A stretch of DNA of 64,000 nt. Source: Flaccisagitta enflata (taxonomy: Eukaryota > Chaetognatha > Sagittoidea > Aphragmophora). The notes under the pieces were generated by a model that had not been told where the DNA came from, did no database searches, and saw only the letters and a program-made list of their open reading frames with translations. The stretch is taken from assembly GCA_965153355.1 (NCBI GenBank), contig OZ231126.1, positions 15,314,001-15,378,000 of the forward strand. The letters are read 5' to 3'. Position 1 is the stretch's first letter, and each line of letters starts with the position of its first letter. Of the stretch, positions 25,203-36,220 are shown piece after piece. The position numbers and the translations under genes were made by a program.

Positions 25203-28200
25203 ATGGCCGATCCACTGCCGTTAGACCAGCTCAAAGTGGCACGTGGTTCAGCTTCTGGTTCACGATCTTCCGGCGTTGACGATTCGTTACCGGCGCTTCA
25301 CACGGATTGGAAGAAACCCATCCAATTTGTCGTCTATCTTCCACCTCCAGAGCTCAATGTTAGATTGACCGATCCAGGGAAATGGGAAGCGTGGCAGGTG
25401 ATCCTTAAGAGAGCTGTTGCGTCAGTTCGCGTAAAGCTTCGGCGATAGAACTATGATTAATCATCTGTCCTCATGTCCCGCAGGAGCGAATCACATTTAT
25501 CGAGGACGACTTGCATTGGCTCCTGAGGCTGCCTCACCACAAGTTTTGGTCTCAAGTTATATACGACGAGACGCTTCAAAAGTGTCTCGATTCATATTTG
25601 CGGTACGCTCCTCGATCATTCGACAAGGACCTCGATCTCACCGGCGAGTTTGCCGATCGACACAAAAATGTCCACAAGATGGTTTTCCTCGTTTGCCTTC
25701 GATTGTCCACGCACAAGGAGTCGAAGGATCACTTCATTTCTCCCGCCGTTTTTGGTCAACTGCTTTACGACAATTTCCTATTCGACGTCCCAAAACTTAT
25801 GGACATCGCGGTGTTGTATGGCGGCGATAACAAACCAATTGTCACGGTGAGAACTTTGCAGGTTTGAACTCATATGTCATTTTCCCTGCGTCGAGTTGAC
25901 GTTAGCCAATTTGCACAGACTCCCTGAATATATCATTCCCCATTTCCTCTTTCACTCGCACCGTGCAGAAAATGATCGAGAATGTGTTCAAGCAGCAGCC
26001 AAAATACGTTGACGACATGCGTTCTTCCGTTCCAACGATGGTCAACGTGTTCAAGACGCTGAAGGAGAAATGCGGTTTGGATCCCGCGTCTCCGGCCGCG
26101 CCACTGACGACGCGAGGAGGCGGCGGATCTTCCACGCGGCCCCGGGCGCAGCACCCGCTAGACGCCATGACGGAATCAGAAATCAGAGACGTCGTCCTGT
26201 ATCTCACCGATATCGCTTTTAGTCTACACGCGTTCCTCGATTGTTACGACGCCGCCGCAACGCCGCTTTTCGAAGCCGACTTTCATTTAGAATTGCCTAG
26301 TTTCTACGAGAGCCTCATTCCGGCGTTGAAAGAGAGCCATCTTAAACGACGTTGGGAAGATCCAGAGTTGAGGGACTTTTTACGCGAGAAACTCACGCGC
26401 GCTCATTTGTTATTGCCGGGCGTCTTCAAACAGATCTGCCACGCTTACTGCGTCAAACCCATCCTGGAAATGGCATCGAGAGAGAATATGGAACCGACTA
26501 AAGTCGCCAATTTGATAGAATGCTTTTTGCAGGTTTTTAAGTTCGCCTAGTGTTGGTTTTCAATAAGCGTGTATGTGTGTGTGTGTGTGTGTTTGTGTAT
26601 CTGTGTGTCTCTGTGTGTGTGTTTTGTATGTGTGTGTGTGTGTGTTTTGTTTGTGTGTGTGTTTTGTTTGTGTGTGTGTTTGTGTGTGTGTTAGTGTGTG
26701 TGTTTTTTGTGTGTGTTTTTTGTTTGTGTATGTTTTCTGTGTGTGTTTTTTGTGTATGTTTTATGTGTGTGTGTTTTGTGTGTGTTTTTGTTTGTGTGTG
26801 TGTGTGTTTGTTGTGTGTGTGTGTGTGTTTGTGTGTGTTTTTTTTGTGTGTGTGTTTTTGTGTGTTTTTTTTGTGTGTTTTTTTTGTGTGCTTTTCGTTT
26901 GTGTGTTTTTTTGTTTGTGTGTGTGTTTGTGTGTGTGTTTTTGTGTGTGAGTGTTTGTGTGTGAGTGTTTGTGTGTGTGTGTGTGTGTGTTTTTGTATGT
27001 GTTTTTTGTGTGTGTGTGTGTGTTTTTTTTTGGTGTGTTTTTTTTGTGTGTGTGTGTGTTTTTGTGTGTGTGTGTGTTTTTTGTGTGTATGTGTGTGTGT
27101 GTTTTTGTGTGTATGTGTGTGGGTGTTTTTTTTTGTGTGTGTGTGTGTGTTATTGTGTGTGTGTGTGTGTGTGTTTTTTGTGTGTGTCTGTCTGTCTTTC
27201 CGTGTCTCTTTCTGTCTCTTTTTGTCTCTGTCTGTCTCTTTTGTCTGTCTGTCTTTTTGTCTGTCTGGCTGTATGTGTCTCTTTCTATATTTATCTGCCT
27301 GTATATTTGTTTTCTCCACATAGATCTTCTTTGTTGCTTGGTTGTTCGTTAGGCGGCTGAGTCCCTGAACCGTTCTTTTTAGATGCGTCCTCGCATCTCT
27401 ATAAGAGGGTCTGTCCGTCCGTCCGTCCGTCGGTCCGTCCGTCCGTCCGTCCGTCGGTCGGTCCGTTACGCCTCCTTGAAAATCGCAGTTTTCGGCCCTT
27501 TTCAGCCGCAAAGATGTCAAGGATCAAGTCAAACACTCGTTAGAATGTTCTGAGAGCCTCTTTTGATCTGATAATAAATCCGTCAGTCAGTCAGTCAGTC
27601 AGTCAAACCAAATCTAGTGCCGAAGTCGCTACGCACAGATATACAGTCAGGACGCATCGTTGCCCGATCGGGCTTGTTCAATTTCGTTCTAGGCCTACAC
27701 GACGTGCCTCAATTACCGGAAGTTCGTCGCATCATACGAGAATCAATTTCCCATCAGCGACGACGTGGATCTCATCTCGCAATTTGCAGGTCAGCATGAA
27801 TTATTTGCTTCAAGCCTTTCTATAACAACCTCCCGTCGTCGATTGAATAAAATGATTTTTTTTCTCTGATGTCGCTCTCATCGCTTTTGTCGTCATGATC
27901 ATCGTTGTCTTCATCGAAATCGTGGATGATAATTGCATCGTCCCTCTCAATCACTGTCGTTCGGTTTTCGCGACCCCGTCACCGTTATTCAACTTTTTAG
28001 TCCACTTTCATCGTTATCTGCATCGTTGCGGCTCCATGTCTTTATTTTCTCCGTCTCATCCAGGGTCATTTTGCGACGAGACGCAGATAAATTTCGTGGT
28101 GGATGGATTCCGTTCCACCGTATCGGATGCCAACGACGTGAAAGCCTCTCACTCACTCGGCCAACTCTTCAAGTCCAACGTGACGACGACGACGACGACG

Positions 28201-30484
28201 ACAAACAGCGACGATTCTTCCATTGACGTCGTCGCTAACGCCAATCGGGTATCCTCTTCTTCCACCGGCGCTTCGTCCTCGGCGACGTCCAGAGAACCCA
28301 CCGGCGTCGAATTGGAGTCTCTCATTTCCAACGTCCGTGACATTTTCCCCGATTTGGGCGAAGGTTTCATTGAATCGGCGCTCGAAGAATACGGCTTCAG
28401 TTCCGAATCGGTCATCAACGCTTTACTAGAGGACAATTTGTCGCCGAAGTTGAGATCCATGGATCGCGCCAACGCCGTTCGCAAGCCGAAAAGGAAGTCG
28501 CCGCCTCCTCCTCCGTCTTCTTCTCAGAAAAGTGCTTTTGAAGAAGAACATAGAAATATTTACGACGACGTCGGGTTTCAGGGTTTGCGCGATCTACATG
28601 TAGGTAAAAAGGAAACGGCGAAGAACGCCAAAATTATGTTGGACGATAAAAGTCACGTGGATAAGGCCAAATACATCGCCTACGCTAACGCGGACGTTGG
28701 GAGTGGGTCGATATATGATCAGGTTGGTTTTATCTTCTGTTTTATCCACTTCCTCCTCATCACTCTGCCCCTCTTCATCAATCATCAGTCTCCATCACTC
28801 TCTAACTCTTCATTATTCTCTTCCTCTTCATTACCGTTACTCTCCTCCCTCTCCATCACTGTTCCTCTCCATCATCTTCATCACTCTTCCTCCTTATCAC
28901 TCTCTTCCTCCTTATCACTCTCCTCCCCCACTCCTCACTCCTTCCTCCTCATCACTCTTTTACACCTCACAACTTTCTTCCTTTTCCTCGTCATAACTCG
29001 CTTTTTTTTCCTCCTCATAACTCTCAAAACTCTCATAACTCTCATTGCTCGTTCCACCTCATAACTCCTCCACCCCATAACTCTTCCACCCCATAACTCT
29101 TCCACCTCATAACTCTTCCTGCTCATCACTCTTTCTTTTTATCACTTTTCTACCTTATCTTTCTCTTCCCCCTCATTGCTCCTTCCTCCTCATAACTCTT
29201 CCTCCTCATAACTCTTCCTCCTCATAACTCTTCCTCCTCATAACTCTTCCTCCTCATCACTCTTTTCCTCATAACTCTTTCTTTTCATCACTTTTCTACC
29301 TTATCTTTCTCTTCCCCCTCATCGCTCCTTCCTCCTCATCACTCTTCCTCCTCATAAATCTTCCTCCCCATAAATCTTCCTCCTCAAAACTTCTTCATCA
29401 CTCTCAGCCCCATTGCTCTCTTCCTTCTCATCACTTTCTTCCTTCTCATCTCATTCTTCCTTCTCATCACTCTCTTCCTCCTTAATACTCCTTCTCCCCA
29501 TCACTCTCTTCCTCCTAATCACTCTTTCCTCGTCGCTCTCTTCCTCAGCACTCTGCCTCCTCATCACTTCGATCGGTCAATTAGAATTTCTTTCTTATCA
29601 TTTTCCATCATAACCCGAGCTTTCCTTTGATCTTCCGTTACACTCCTCTTCATCATCCTCTCCTCATTGTCTACCTCTCGCCACCGACCGCCCATCATCG
29701 CCATCCTCATCAAAATGCGAATCTTCTTACTCCTCATCATTATTCTCTTTCCCATCTATCTTTTGCTCCTCGTTACCCTTCTTCCTCATTATTATCCTCA
29801 TCGTCATCATTGTCCTTTCTTAACAAGCTATTCCGCCTTATCCCCCCTTTCCTCTTTGTTTTCCATAAATCCATGCCGAGAGGGAAATTTACTTGGCAAT
29901 TGACATTTAGATAATGTTAAAAAGAAAAGAGATAAAATTTATTATTTCTTCCTACACAGGAGAAGAGTTATATGTACGATGATGAGTACGACGACACCTA
30001 CGATGACAATCGCGTTGGCGCCGAAGACGCCGATGACGTGGACGAACTCGGCGATGAAACTGGAAGAAATTTCGTCCTGCCACGCATTTTGCAACAAAAC
30101 CAGAATGAGCCGAGGGACAGACGGGAGGACGACGACGGCAACGACGACGATGAAGGCGAAGAGGAACTACCACCGTGGAAGAGACCCGGCAACAGTCTGG
30201 GAATTGAGGACCCCTCCGTTCTTCGAGAAAGGGCCGCCCAAAGGCGCGCGACAAGAGGTGGTCATCGGGGTGGTGGTAGTGGAGGCGGCGGCGGAGGAGG
30301 AGGAGGTGGCGGCGGAGGCGGCGGTGGTGGCTCTAATAGCAATGTCGTTGGTAACCCCAAAGGACAAGGACAAGACAAAAGTACCGAAATTGCTCGGAAA
30401 CGGAAAGACGCCAACAAGGCCGCGCGGGCGAACCATAACCGGAAATCCCAGGCCGGAAGGAAGCAGGCTAGGGGCATGTTCTGA
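25203..30484 (+). CDS. ASCC2: Activating signal cointegrator 1 complex subunit 2 (CUE-domain protein)
   Basis: Six exons: 25203-25397, 25484-25846, 25969-26532, 27693-27789, 28064-28722, 29960-30484. They total 2403 nt in phase, or 800 aa. Family role: ubiquitin-binding subunit of the ASCC helicase complex, used in alkylation-damage repair and in ribosome-quality control at collided ribosomes. Seen: N-terminal LPLDQL; the conserved block FWSQVIYDETLQKCLDSYLR and STHKESKDHFISPAVFG, nearly identical to the vertebrate protein; a CUE domain (about 487-530, VELESLISNVRDIFPDLGEG) that binds Lys63-linked ubiquitin; the acidic DDEYDDTYDDN motif; and the basic C-terminus ARANHNRKSQAGRKQARGMF. A glycine tract (about 30267-30331) precedes the C-terminus. 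The start codon gives MADPLPLDQL, matching the family N-terminus. Confidence 0.95.
26545..27300. repeat. GT-rich degenerate microsatellite
   Basis: Runs of (GT)n separated by T tracts fill most of ASCC2 intron 3 and grade into TGTCTGTCTC. Cys/Val and Thr/His open frames in both directions are artefacts of the repeat. Confidence 0.95.
27381..27610 (+). mobile_element. Short hairpin-headed repeat, AGATGCG stem
   Basis: After TTTTT, AGATGCG (27381-27387), loop TCCT and CGCATCT (27392-27398) form a perfect 7-bp hairpin followed by CTATAAGAGG. (TCCG)n-rich sequence follows, then GTTACGCCTCCTTGAAAATCG. The 3' limit is uncertain: a (CAGT)n run lies at 27583-27604. It belongs to the family described at 46347 and 54800. 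Confidence 0.55.
28735..29840 (+). repeat. TCC/CTCAT-rich tandem repeat filling ASCC2 intron 5
   Basis: Degenerate ~15-bp units of the type TCCTCCTCATAACTCTT / CATCACTCT occur throughout. Open frames here are repeat translations. Confidence 0.9.
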
Positions 30485-30592
30485 AAAGCATAGAACGCCG
30501 AAATATATAATTTGATCATCTTAATCCGACTCACTATGTGCCTCTGATGCTCTTGATTTATATTTGGATAAGGTCAATCCAAATGATATTTT

Positions 30593-30778
30593 ATGCTGAG
30601 GTTTCAGTGTTACGTTTTTGTTTTTCCATCTCCTGATGATCGCCATTGTTCTTTTCAGGTTTATACACCCTTAACCAAAAAAAAATGGGACCTTGAGAAA
30701 ATGCGCAAACTTGATAAAACTAAGAAACACGTCGATGCAATCTTGGAACTGAAACGAAAAGGAAAAAAACTTGTCTGA
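30593..30778 (+). CDS. Possible small coding exon or ORF, unrecognised
   Basis: A Lys-rich 39-codon segment (VYTPLTKKKWDLEKM..., ending KRKGKKLV, stop 30776-30778) follows a strong acceptor-like CTTTTCAG at about 30651-30658. The same frame is open back to an ATG at 30593. It lies between the ASCC2 stop and the start of the SHB-like gene. It could be the last exon of an unseen transcript, an alternative ASCC2 3' exon, or a small ORF. I do not recognise it. Confidence 0.35.
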   Translation: MLRFQCYVFVFPSPDDRHCSFQVYTPLTKKKWDLEKMRKLDKTKKHVDAILELKRKGKKLV

Positions 30779-30815
30779 GATCATATAGTCTTTTTAATCG
30801 GTCGGGGTGGAAAAA

Positions 30816-33800
30816 ATGCCCCTGTTCGGGAAAGGGAAATCAAAGAATCCACCGCCACCGCCGCCAAAACCCGACTACACGCCTCAAAATGTGGATTCTG
30901 ACGAGAATCCAACTTATCAGCCTCCGGAGCTGCTCCAGTCGTATTTGGAACCCCCCGTGATGTCGCAAAGCGTGCGCCATTCGGCCTCGGACATTCATAC
31001 AACTAATTTCGTGCCCCCACCCGCCCATCAACTGAAGGCGTCTGAATCGTGCTCTTTCATTCAAAACAATCTCTCCTACGAGGTTGACGGAAATCTAGTC
31101 AAGCAACTTCAAAATTCAAGCGTAAGCACGAGTCCTACTTCGAACGGGCGTCCCAGGTGATTGTTTTATCTGCAATTAATGTACATGTTTCGCAAATTGG
31201 CAGTAAATTAGGAATTAAAGGACATCCTGCAATATTGCGATCATATCCTTTCCGATCCTTTCAACTTCAACTTCAACTTCAATTAAACCGGTTAAGGAAA
31301 GCCAATGGCTTGTAGCTCCGGTGCATAAGGTCAGACATCTCCATTCATGCTATCCATTTCTACAGATATCACTTATCCATTTCAATAAAGACATCAATTG
31401 GTATGAGATACCAACAAACTGATTAAAACATTCCACCTTACCATTGCATAAATTGGTATTTTTACCAAAGTGCAACCGTCCCGTATCCCGTAACAGTGAG
31501 GGATATTGTAAAAACTCGTATCAATCAGTCTTCATAAGTCGGTCGTCCAATCTGTTCTTGAATGAGTCAAGGGAAGGCGCCATCTTTATCTCTCCTGGGA
31601 GAAGATTCCATTTTTGAATCACCCTGTATGAGAAGAAACCGTGCCTCTGTTTTCGGCCATTAACTGCCATCTCTTTTACTAGTCGGGGTCCACCTCTTGC
31701 TTCTCGGACTTCCCAAAATTGATTTGGGTTGATTCTAGTCAATCCTTTGAGCATCTTGAACACTTCAATCATATCTCCCCGATCTCGCCTTTGTTCAAGC
31801 GTCATTAGCTCCAGTTTCTTCCTCCTTTCTTCTGAATTCAGTTTTTTCAATCCATAAACCATGGCTGTTGCCTTTGACTGAACTGCTTCTAGCAGCTTGG
31901 AGTCCGCCGACGATCCAGGTGGGCAGGCGGCCATTCCATAATCCAAGTGTGGGCGGATCCTTTGATTGTATAAGACACAGAATGCCCTCTTGTCAATGTA
32001 CGTAAAGTTTCTCCGAATTCGTGCAATTTCCGCTAGAGCTTTGCATCTTGCCTTGTTTACATGGGTCGAGGTGGACAGATCATCTGTGACCCAGAAGCCA
32101 ATATCCTTTTCAACTTTGACCGTTTCAATCAATGATCCATTCATTGTGTATGGCAAATGAGGGTTCTCTTTTCCAATGTGCATCACTTTTGACTTTTTAG
32201 GATTTATCTCCATTTTCCAATTTTTGGCCCATTGCGCAATGCAGTCAATTCGCTTTTGCAGACATGCTTGGTCCTCCTCATTGCATCTCTCTTCTTTTCT
32301 TATCTCCTGGTAGCACTTTGTGTCATCGGCAAGTAACATAACCAAGGACTGTTCTTCCGGGCTGCATGCCTCAGGAAGATCGTTGATAAATAAAAGAAAG
32401 AGGAGAAAGCCAAGAACAGTCCCCTGGGTGGTCCCACTGACCACCTCCAGCCAATCGGACAGTGCATTGCCCACAGCCACTCTTTGCTGTCGATTTTCCA
32501 AATAGGCCTTCAACCATTGCAAGAGCTTGCCATCAATCCCATAAGCTTGCAGCTTAATGAGAAGCAGCCTGTGAGAAACTTTATCAAAGGCTTTAGCATA
32601 GTCAAAGTAGGCAACATCAACGGCATTTCCACCATCAAGGATTTCTGTCCATCTTTCAAGGCAAAGCAATATGTTGGTCTGGCATGACCTCCCACGGACA
32701 AAGCCATGCTGCTGCTCTGATAGCAGGCCATTAGTCATCAAAAAACTCATTATTGCAGAGCATATCATTCTCTCAAGGACTTTACACAGGACTGATGTAA
32801 GTGCCACTGGTCTGAAATTTGCCATTATTGCTTTGGAGCCAGATTTGTGTATCGGGATAATATTGGCCTCCTTCCACAGTTGTGGTACCTCCCCTTTATC
32901 TAGGGATTTCCGATAGATCTTGTACAACAGTGGGGCCAGTTCTTTTGAGCATTCCTTCAGGATTCGGCTTTCCACACCATCTGGACCTGCCGCCTTGTTA
33001 GGGTTCAACCCTTGGAGAACTTCTTCGACCCCTTCCACTGAGAGGTACACATCTTGGATTCTCTCACTTGTCTGCTCTGAAAAAGCTGGGGGAGGAGTTA
33101 GTCCATCGTCGTATGTAAACACCGAGTGGTAATAGGTATTGAGGGCTGTAGCTGCCTCCTCTTCAGTTTCTGTAAGTTTCCCATCAGCGTCAATCACATT
33201 TGAAACTCCTTGTTTCGTATTCAAGGACCGGCGACAGTGACCATGAAAAAGATTTGGATTCTCTTTCATGTCTGCAATAAGACCTTTTTCATAGTTGGCC
33301 TTTGCTGATCTGATCATGTCACCCAACTTGTTCCTTTCTATCTTGTATGCATCATAGTCTCGTGGCAAGTCAGACTGCTTGAATCTCTTCCAGGTCTTCC
33401 ATTTCAAGAACCTCTGCTTCTTAATTGCTGCGCCTTTCATCCATGGGAGCCGATTCTTGTTACTTTTTGGCCGACAGAGTGGGATATGCTTTGTTTTCAG
33501 CTCGTTGATCTTTTCAACCAAAATCCTATTCATTTCATCAGGTGAATCATCCGAGTTGAGTTCAAAAGTGCTCAAATCCTTTTTCATTGCTTCCCAGTTA
33601 GCATTTTTAAAGTTATGTCTCAATTTTGTTGTATTTTTGAAAATTGGTTCACTCACCACCAATCTCCATTTCTGACACAGATGATCGCTCTTCCCAAGTG
33701 GCGGCAATTCTTGAATATCATTCACCATATTCTCTTCATTGGTGAAGATGAGGTCCAGGCAGGAATTTTGTGATCCCCGGAATCTTGTTGAATTCTGCAC

Positions 33801-35906
33801 ATGCTGGAACAGGTCCAGATCCTCCACCATTTCCAGGAAGCAGCTTGATAATGAGCTTTCCGAATCTGCGCTTTGGTGAGAGCTCCAGTTAATCAGTGGC
33901 AGGTTGAAATCACCACAGATCATGAGGTATTCATGTTTCACAGTAGCAGCCCGTCTTATCATCTCCAGCAATAACTGGTTGTTATCTGCACTCGAGTTTG
34001 GACTGCGATATACTGCCCCAAGAAGCAAAGATTTGTTGTCTCTCAGCTTGATCACACTCCATGTAGAACAATCAAAGCTTCCATTCTCTAGCATTGGGCA
34101 AGCTGAGTGGTTGAGTGAGTCATGAACATACATACCAACTCCTCTTCCTAACCCACCTTTTCCGTCCGAATGGTCACCTCGATATAACGTGTAGCCTTCA
34201 ATACCAAGTTCATTATCCTTAACTGATGTAGCAGCTCCAAACTCCGTGAGAGCCAATACATGAGGATTATGGGCATCAATAAAATCACGTATTTCACTTT
34301 TTTTGTTCATGGCCGACTGGCAGTTAGTGTGCAAAATAGTAAGTTCATTAAGAGATGTCATAGGCAAAGACTCATGCCTACTGTTCAAGTTATCAATACT
34401 ACTTCTAGGTTCACCATTGCTGGTGTTGCCGTTTACACGGTCACAACAAATCAAAAATCATTGCTCCCTCCTGCTGTGGCACTGAGGGGTTGTTGCTGCA
34501 TTGGATGCGGAGTCGCCGGACGTGTATCTGTCCCTTGCAGGGTGCGAGTTGGTGTCTGATCAGGGCCAGTACCTGGTGACTGACCTCCGGTGTCATTATC
34601 ATTGGCAACTGGGCTAGTTCTCTGTCTTTTTGCTGCATCATCCTCCACACTATTTTTTCTCTTTCGGGAATAAGGCCTTCTATCTCCTTGTGGCCACCTG
34701 GCTGCTCTGGTTGCTGTTGCACCTCTTCCTCGTACTGATCCATTCCCTCTGCCAGGTGGACGTCCTCTTCTTTTTCCTCTTCCTCTCTCTGCTTCCGTAG
34801 TGACATTTCCAGCATTTTCCGCATTTTCTTCTCTCTCCCTTTCTAGGCGAAAGAGACGAGCCTCCTCTCTCTGGTTATATGTCCTATCACGCATGATGAA
34901 GACATCATTTGCCAGCTTCACCGATTCAGCCTTCTCAAGAATTCTCTCGCAATCTTCAACCAGAGTGAAAATTGCCAAGGCTTTCCGAGGATATCTTCCT
35001 TTCTGACCAACCCTGATGACTTTGGTTGGTTTCACATCAATTCCCAGCTCTCTCAATATTTCATCCACTTTCTCTTCATCCTGCTTTTTCCGATCTTCAG
35101 CTTCATTTTGAGTTGGTTCTGGGATGTTGCCAAAGATGAGGTTCTTTTCCCGCTTTTCAATCTCCCGGATGTCTCTTATAACTGCATTTGTTTGTCGGAC
35201 ATTTGGGGTCTCTCCGTCCATATTTTTTAGCCGCTTTTCCATCTCATCATTCTTCTTTTCCATTTCCTTCATCTTTTCACTATTCTTTTTGATGGCTTCA
35301 TCATGAGCATCAAGTCTCCCCTTATTCTCTGTTTGGACCGCTTCAATCTGTTCAATTCTTTGGGCAACACCATCAATTTGCTTCAGCCCCTCCAACACCT
35401 TCTGTCGTTCGGCCTGTTGGTCTTCCTGACCTTTTTTGATTGTGGTCATATCCTGCTGAAGAGACTCCAATACCGACTGCAGATTTTTGCTCTTCTCTTC
35501 ACATGTTTTGCACTTCCACATGCTTTTTCCCATTTCTCTCATCATTTCACAGAACTTTGCAGGCAGCTCTGCGCATGTGAAGCAGTACTCCACTTGACAT
35601 TCTTGGCATTTGACTCCGGGTCTGCCTTCATTCTTTCTGTTGACAACAATTGTACACTTTGAACATTTGTCAACCATCTTGCTTTTATTTCTCAGCCGTT
35701 TGTTTCTTTCAAAAACCAAGTCTTTTCGTTCACTTTTCACAAAGAGCCAGCAAGCGTGCAGATGTTCCACATGCGCGGCTACAATGAGTTTCAGAGAGAA
35801 TGAGAGAGATCGAGAGAGAGATCGAGAGAGAGATCGAGAGAGAGATCGAGAGAGAGATCGAGAGAGAGATCGAGAGAGAGATCGAGAGAGAGAGAGAGAG
35901 AGAGAG

Positions 35907-35946
<40 letters not shown>

Positions 35947-36162
35947 TGTCAAAAGTCGTCGTAGAGGTCGAAAGGCAATGCCTGCTCGAAAGGCAATGGC
36001 TGCTCGGTTACGTCCGGGTGAACAATTGTTCACCTAGCACCTCAGTTTGCTGTCTTTGTAATTTCCGCCGTTCGGTTTTCAATCATCAACTTCAATTTTC
36101 TTGCGCTTTTTCACTTCAGCTTTTTCTTTCTTTTTCATCCGGCTTTTTCACTTCCAATCAAC

Positions 36163-36220
<58 letters not shown>

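Larger units (their letters stand above)
31260..35800 (-). mobile_element. CR1-like non-LTR retrotransposon (LINE), antisense in the SHB-like gene
   Basis: It contains two open frames in LINE order (ORF1 then ORF2) on the minus strand. Its 3' end at 31260-31281 is a short (TTGAAG)n-type repeat, typical of CR1/L2-group elements, with no poly(A). The 3' UTR is only about 240 bp. The 5' limit is unclear: (GATCGAGA)n and (GA)n runs at 35803-35941 and 36169-36218 lie upstream. It sits in intron 1 of the SHB-like gene, opposite to the direction of transcription. Confidence 0.85.

Noticed and set aside
26537-27520. Long Cys/Val and Thr/His/Lys open frames on both strands
   Set aside because: They come from a GT-rich microsatellite inside ASCC2 intron 3.
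31966-35662. Plus-strand open frames within the LINE region
   Set aside because: They are antisense shadows of ORF1 and ORF2 with no coding character of their own.
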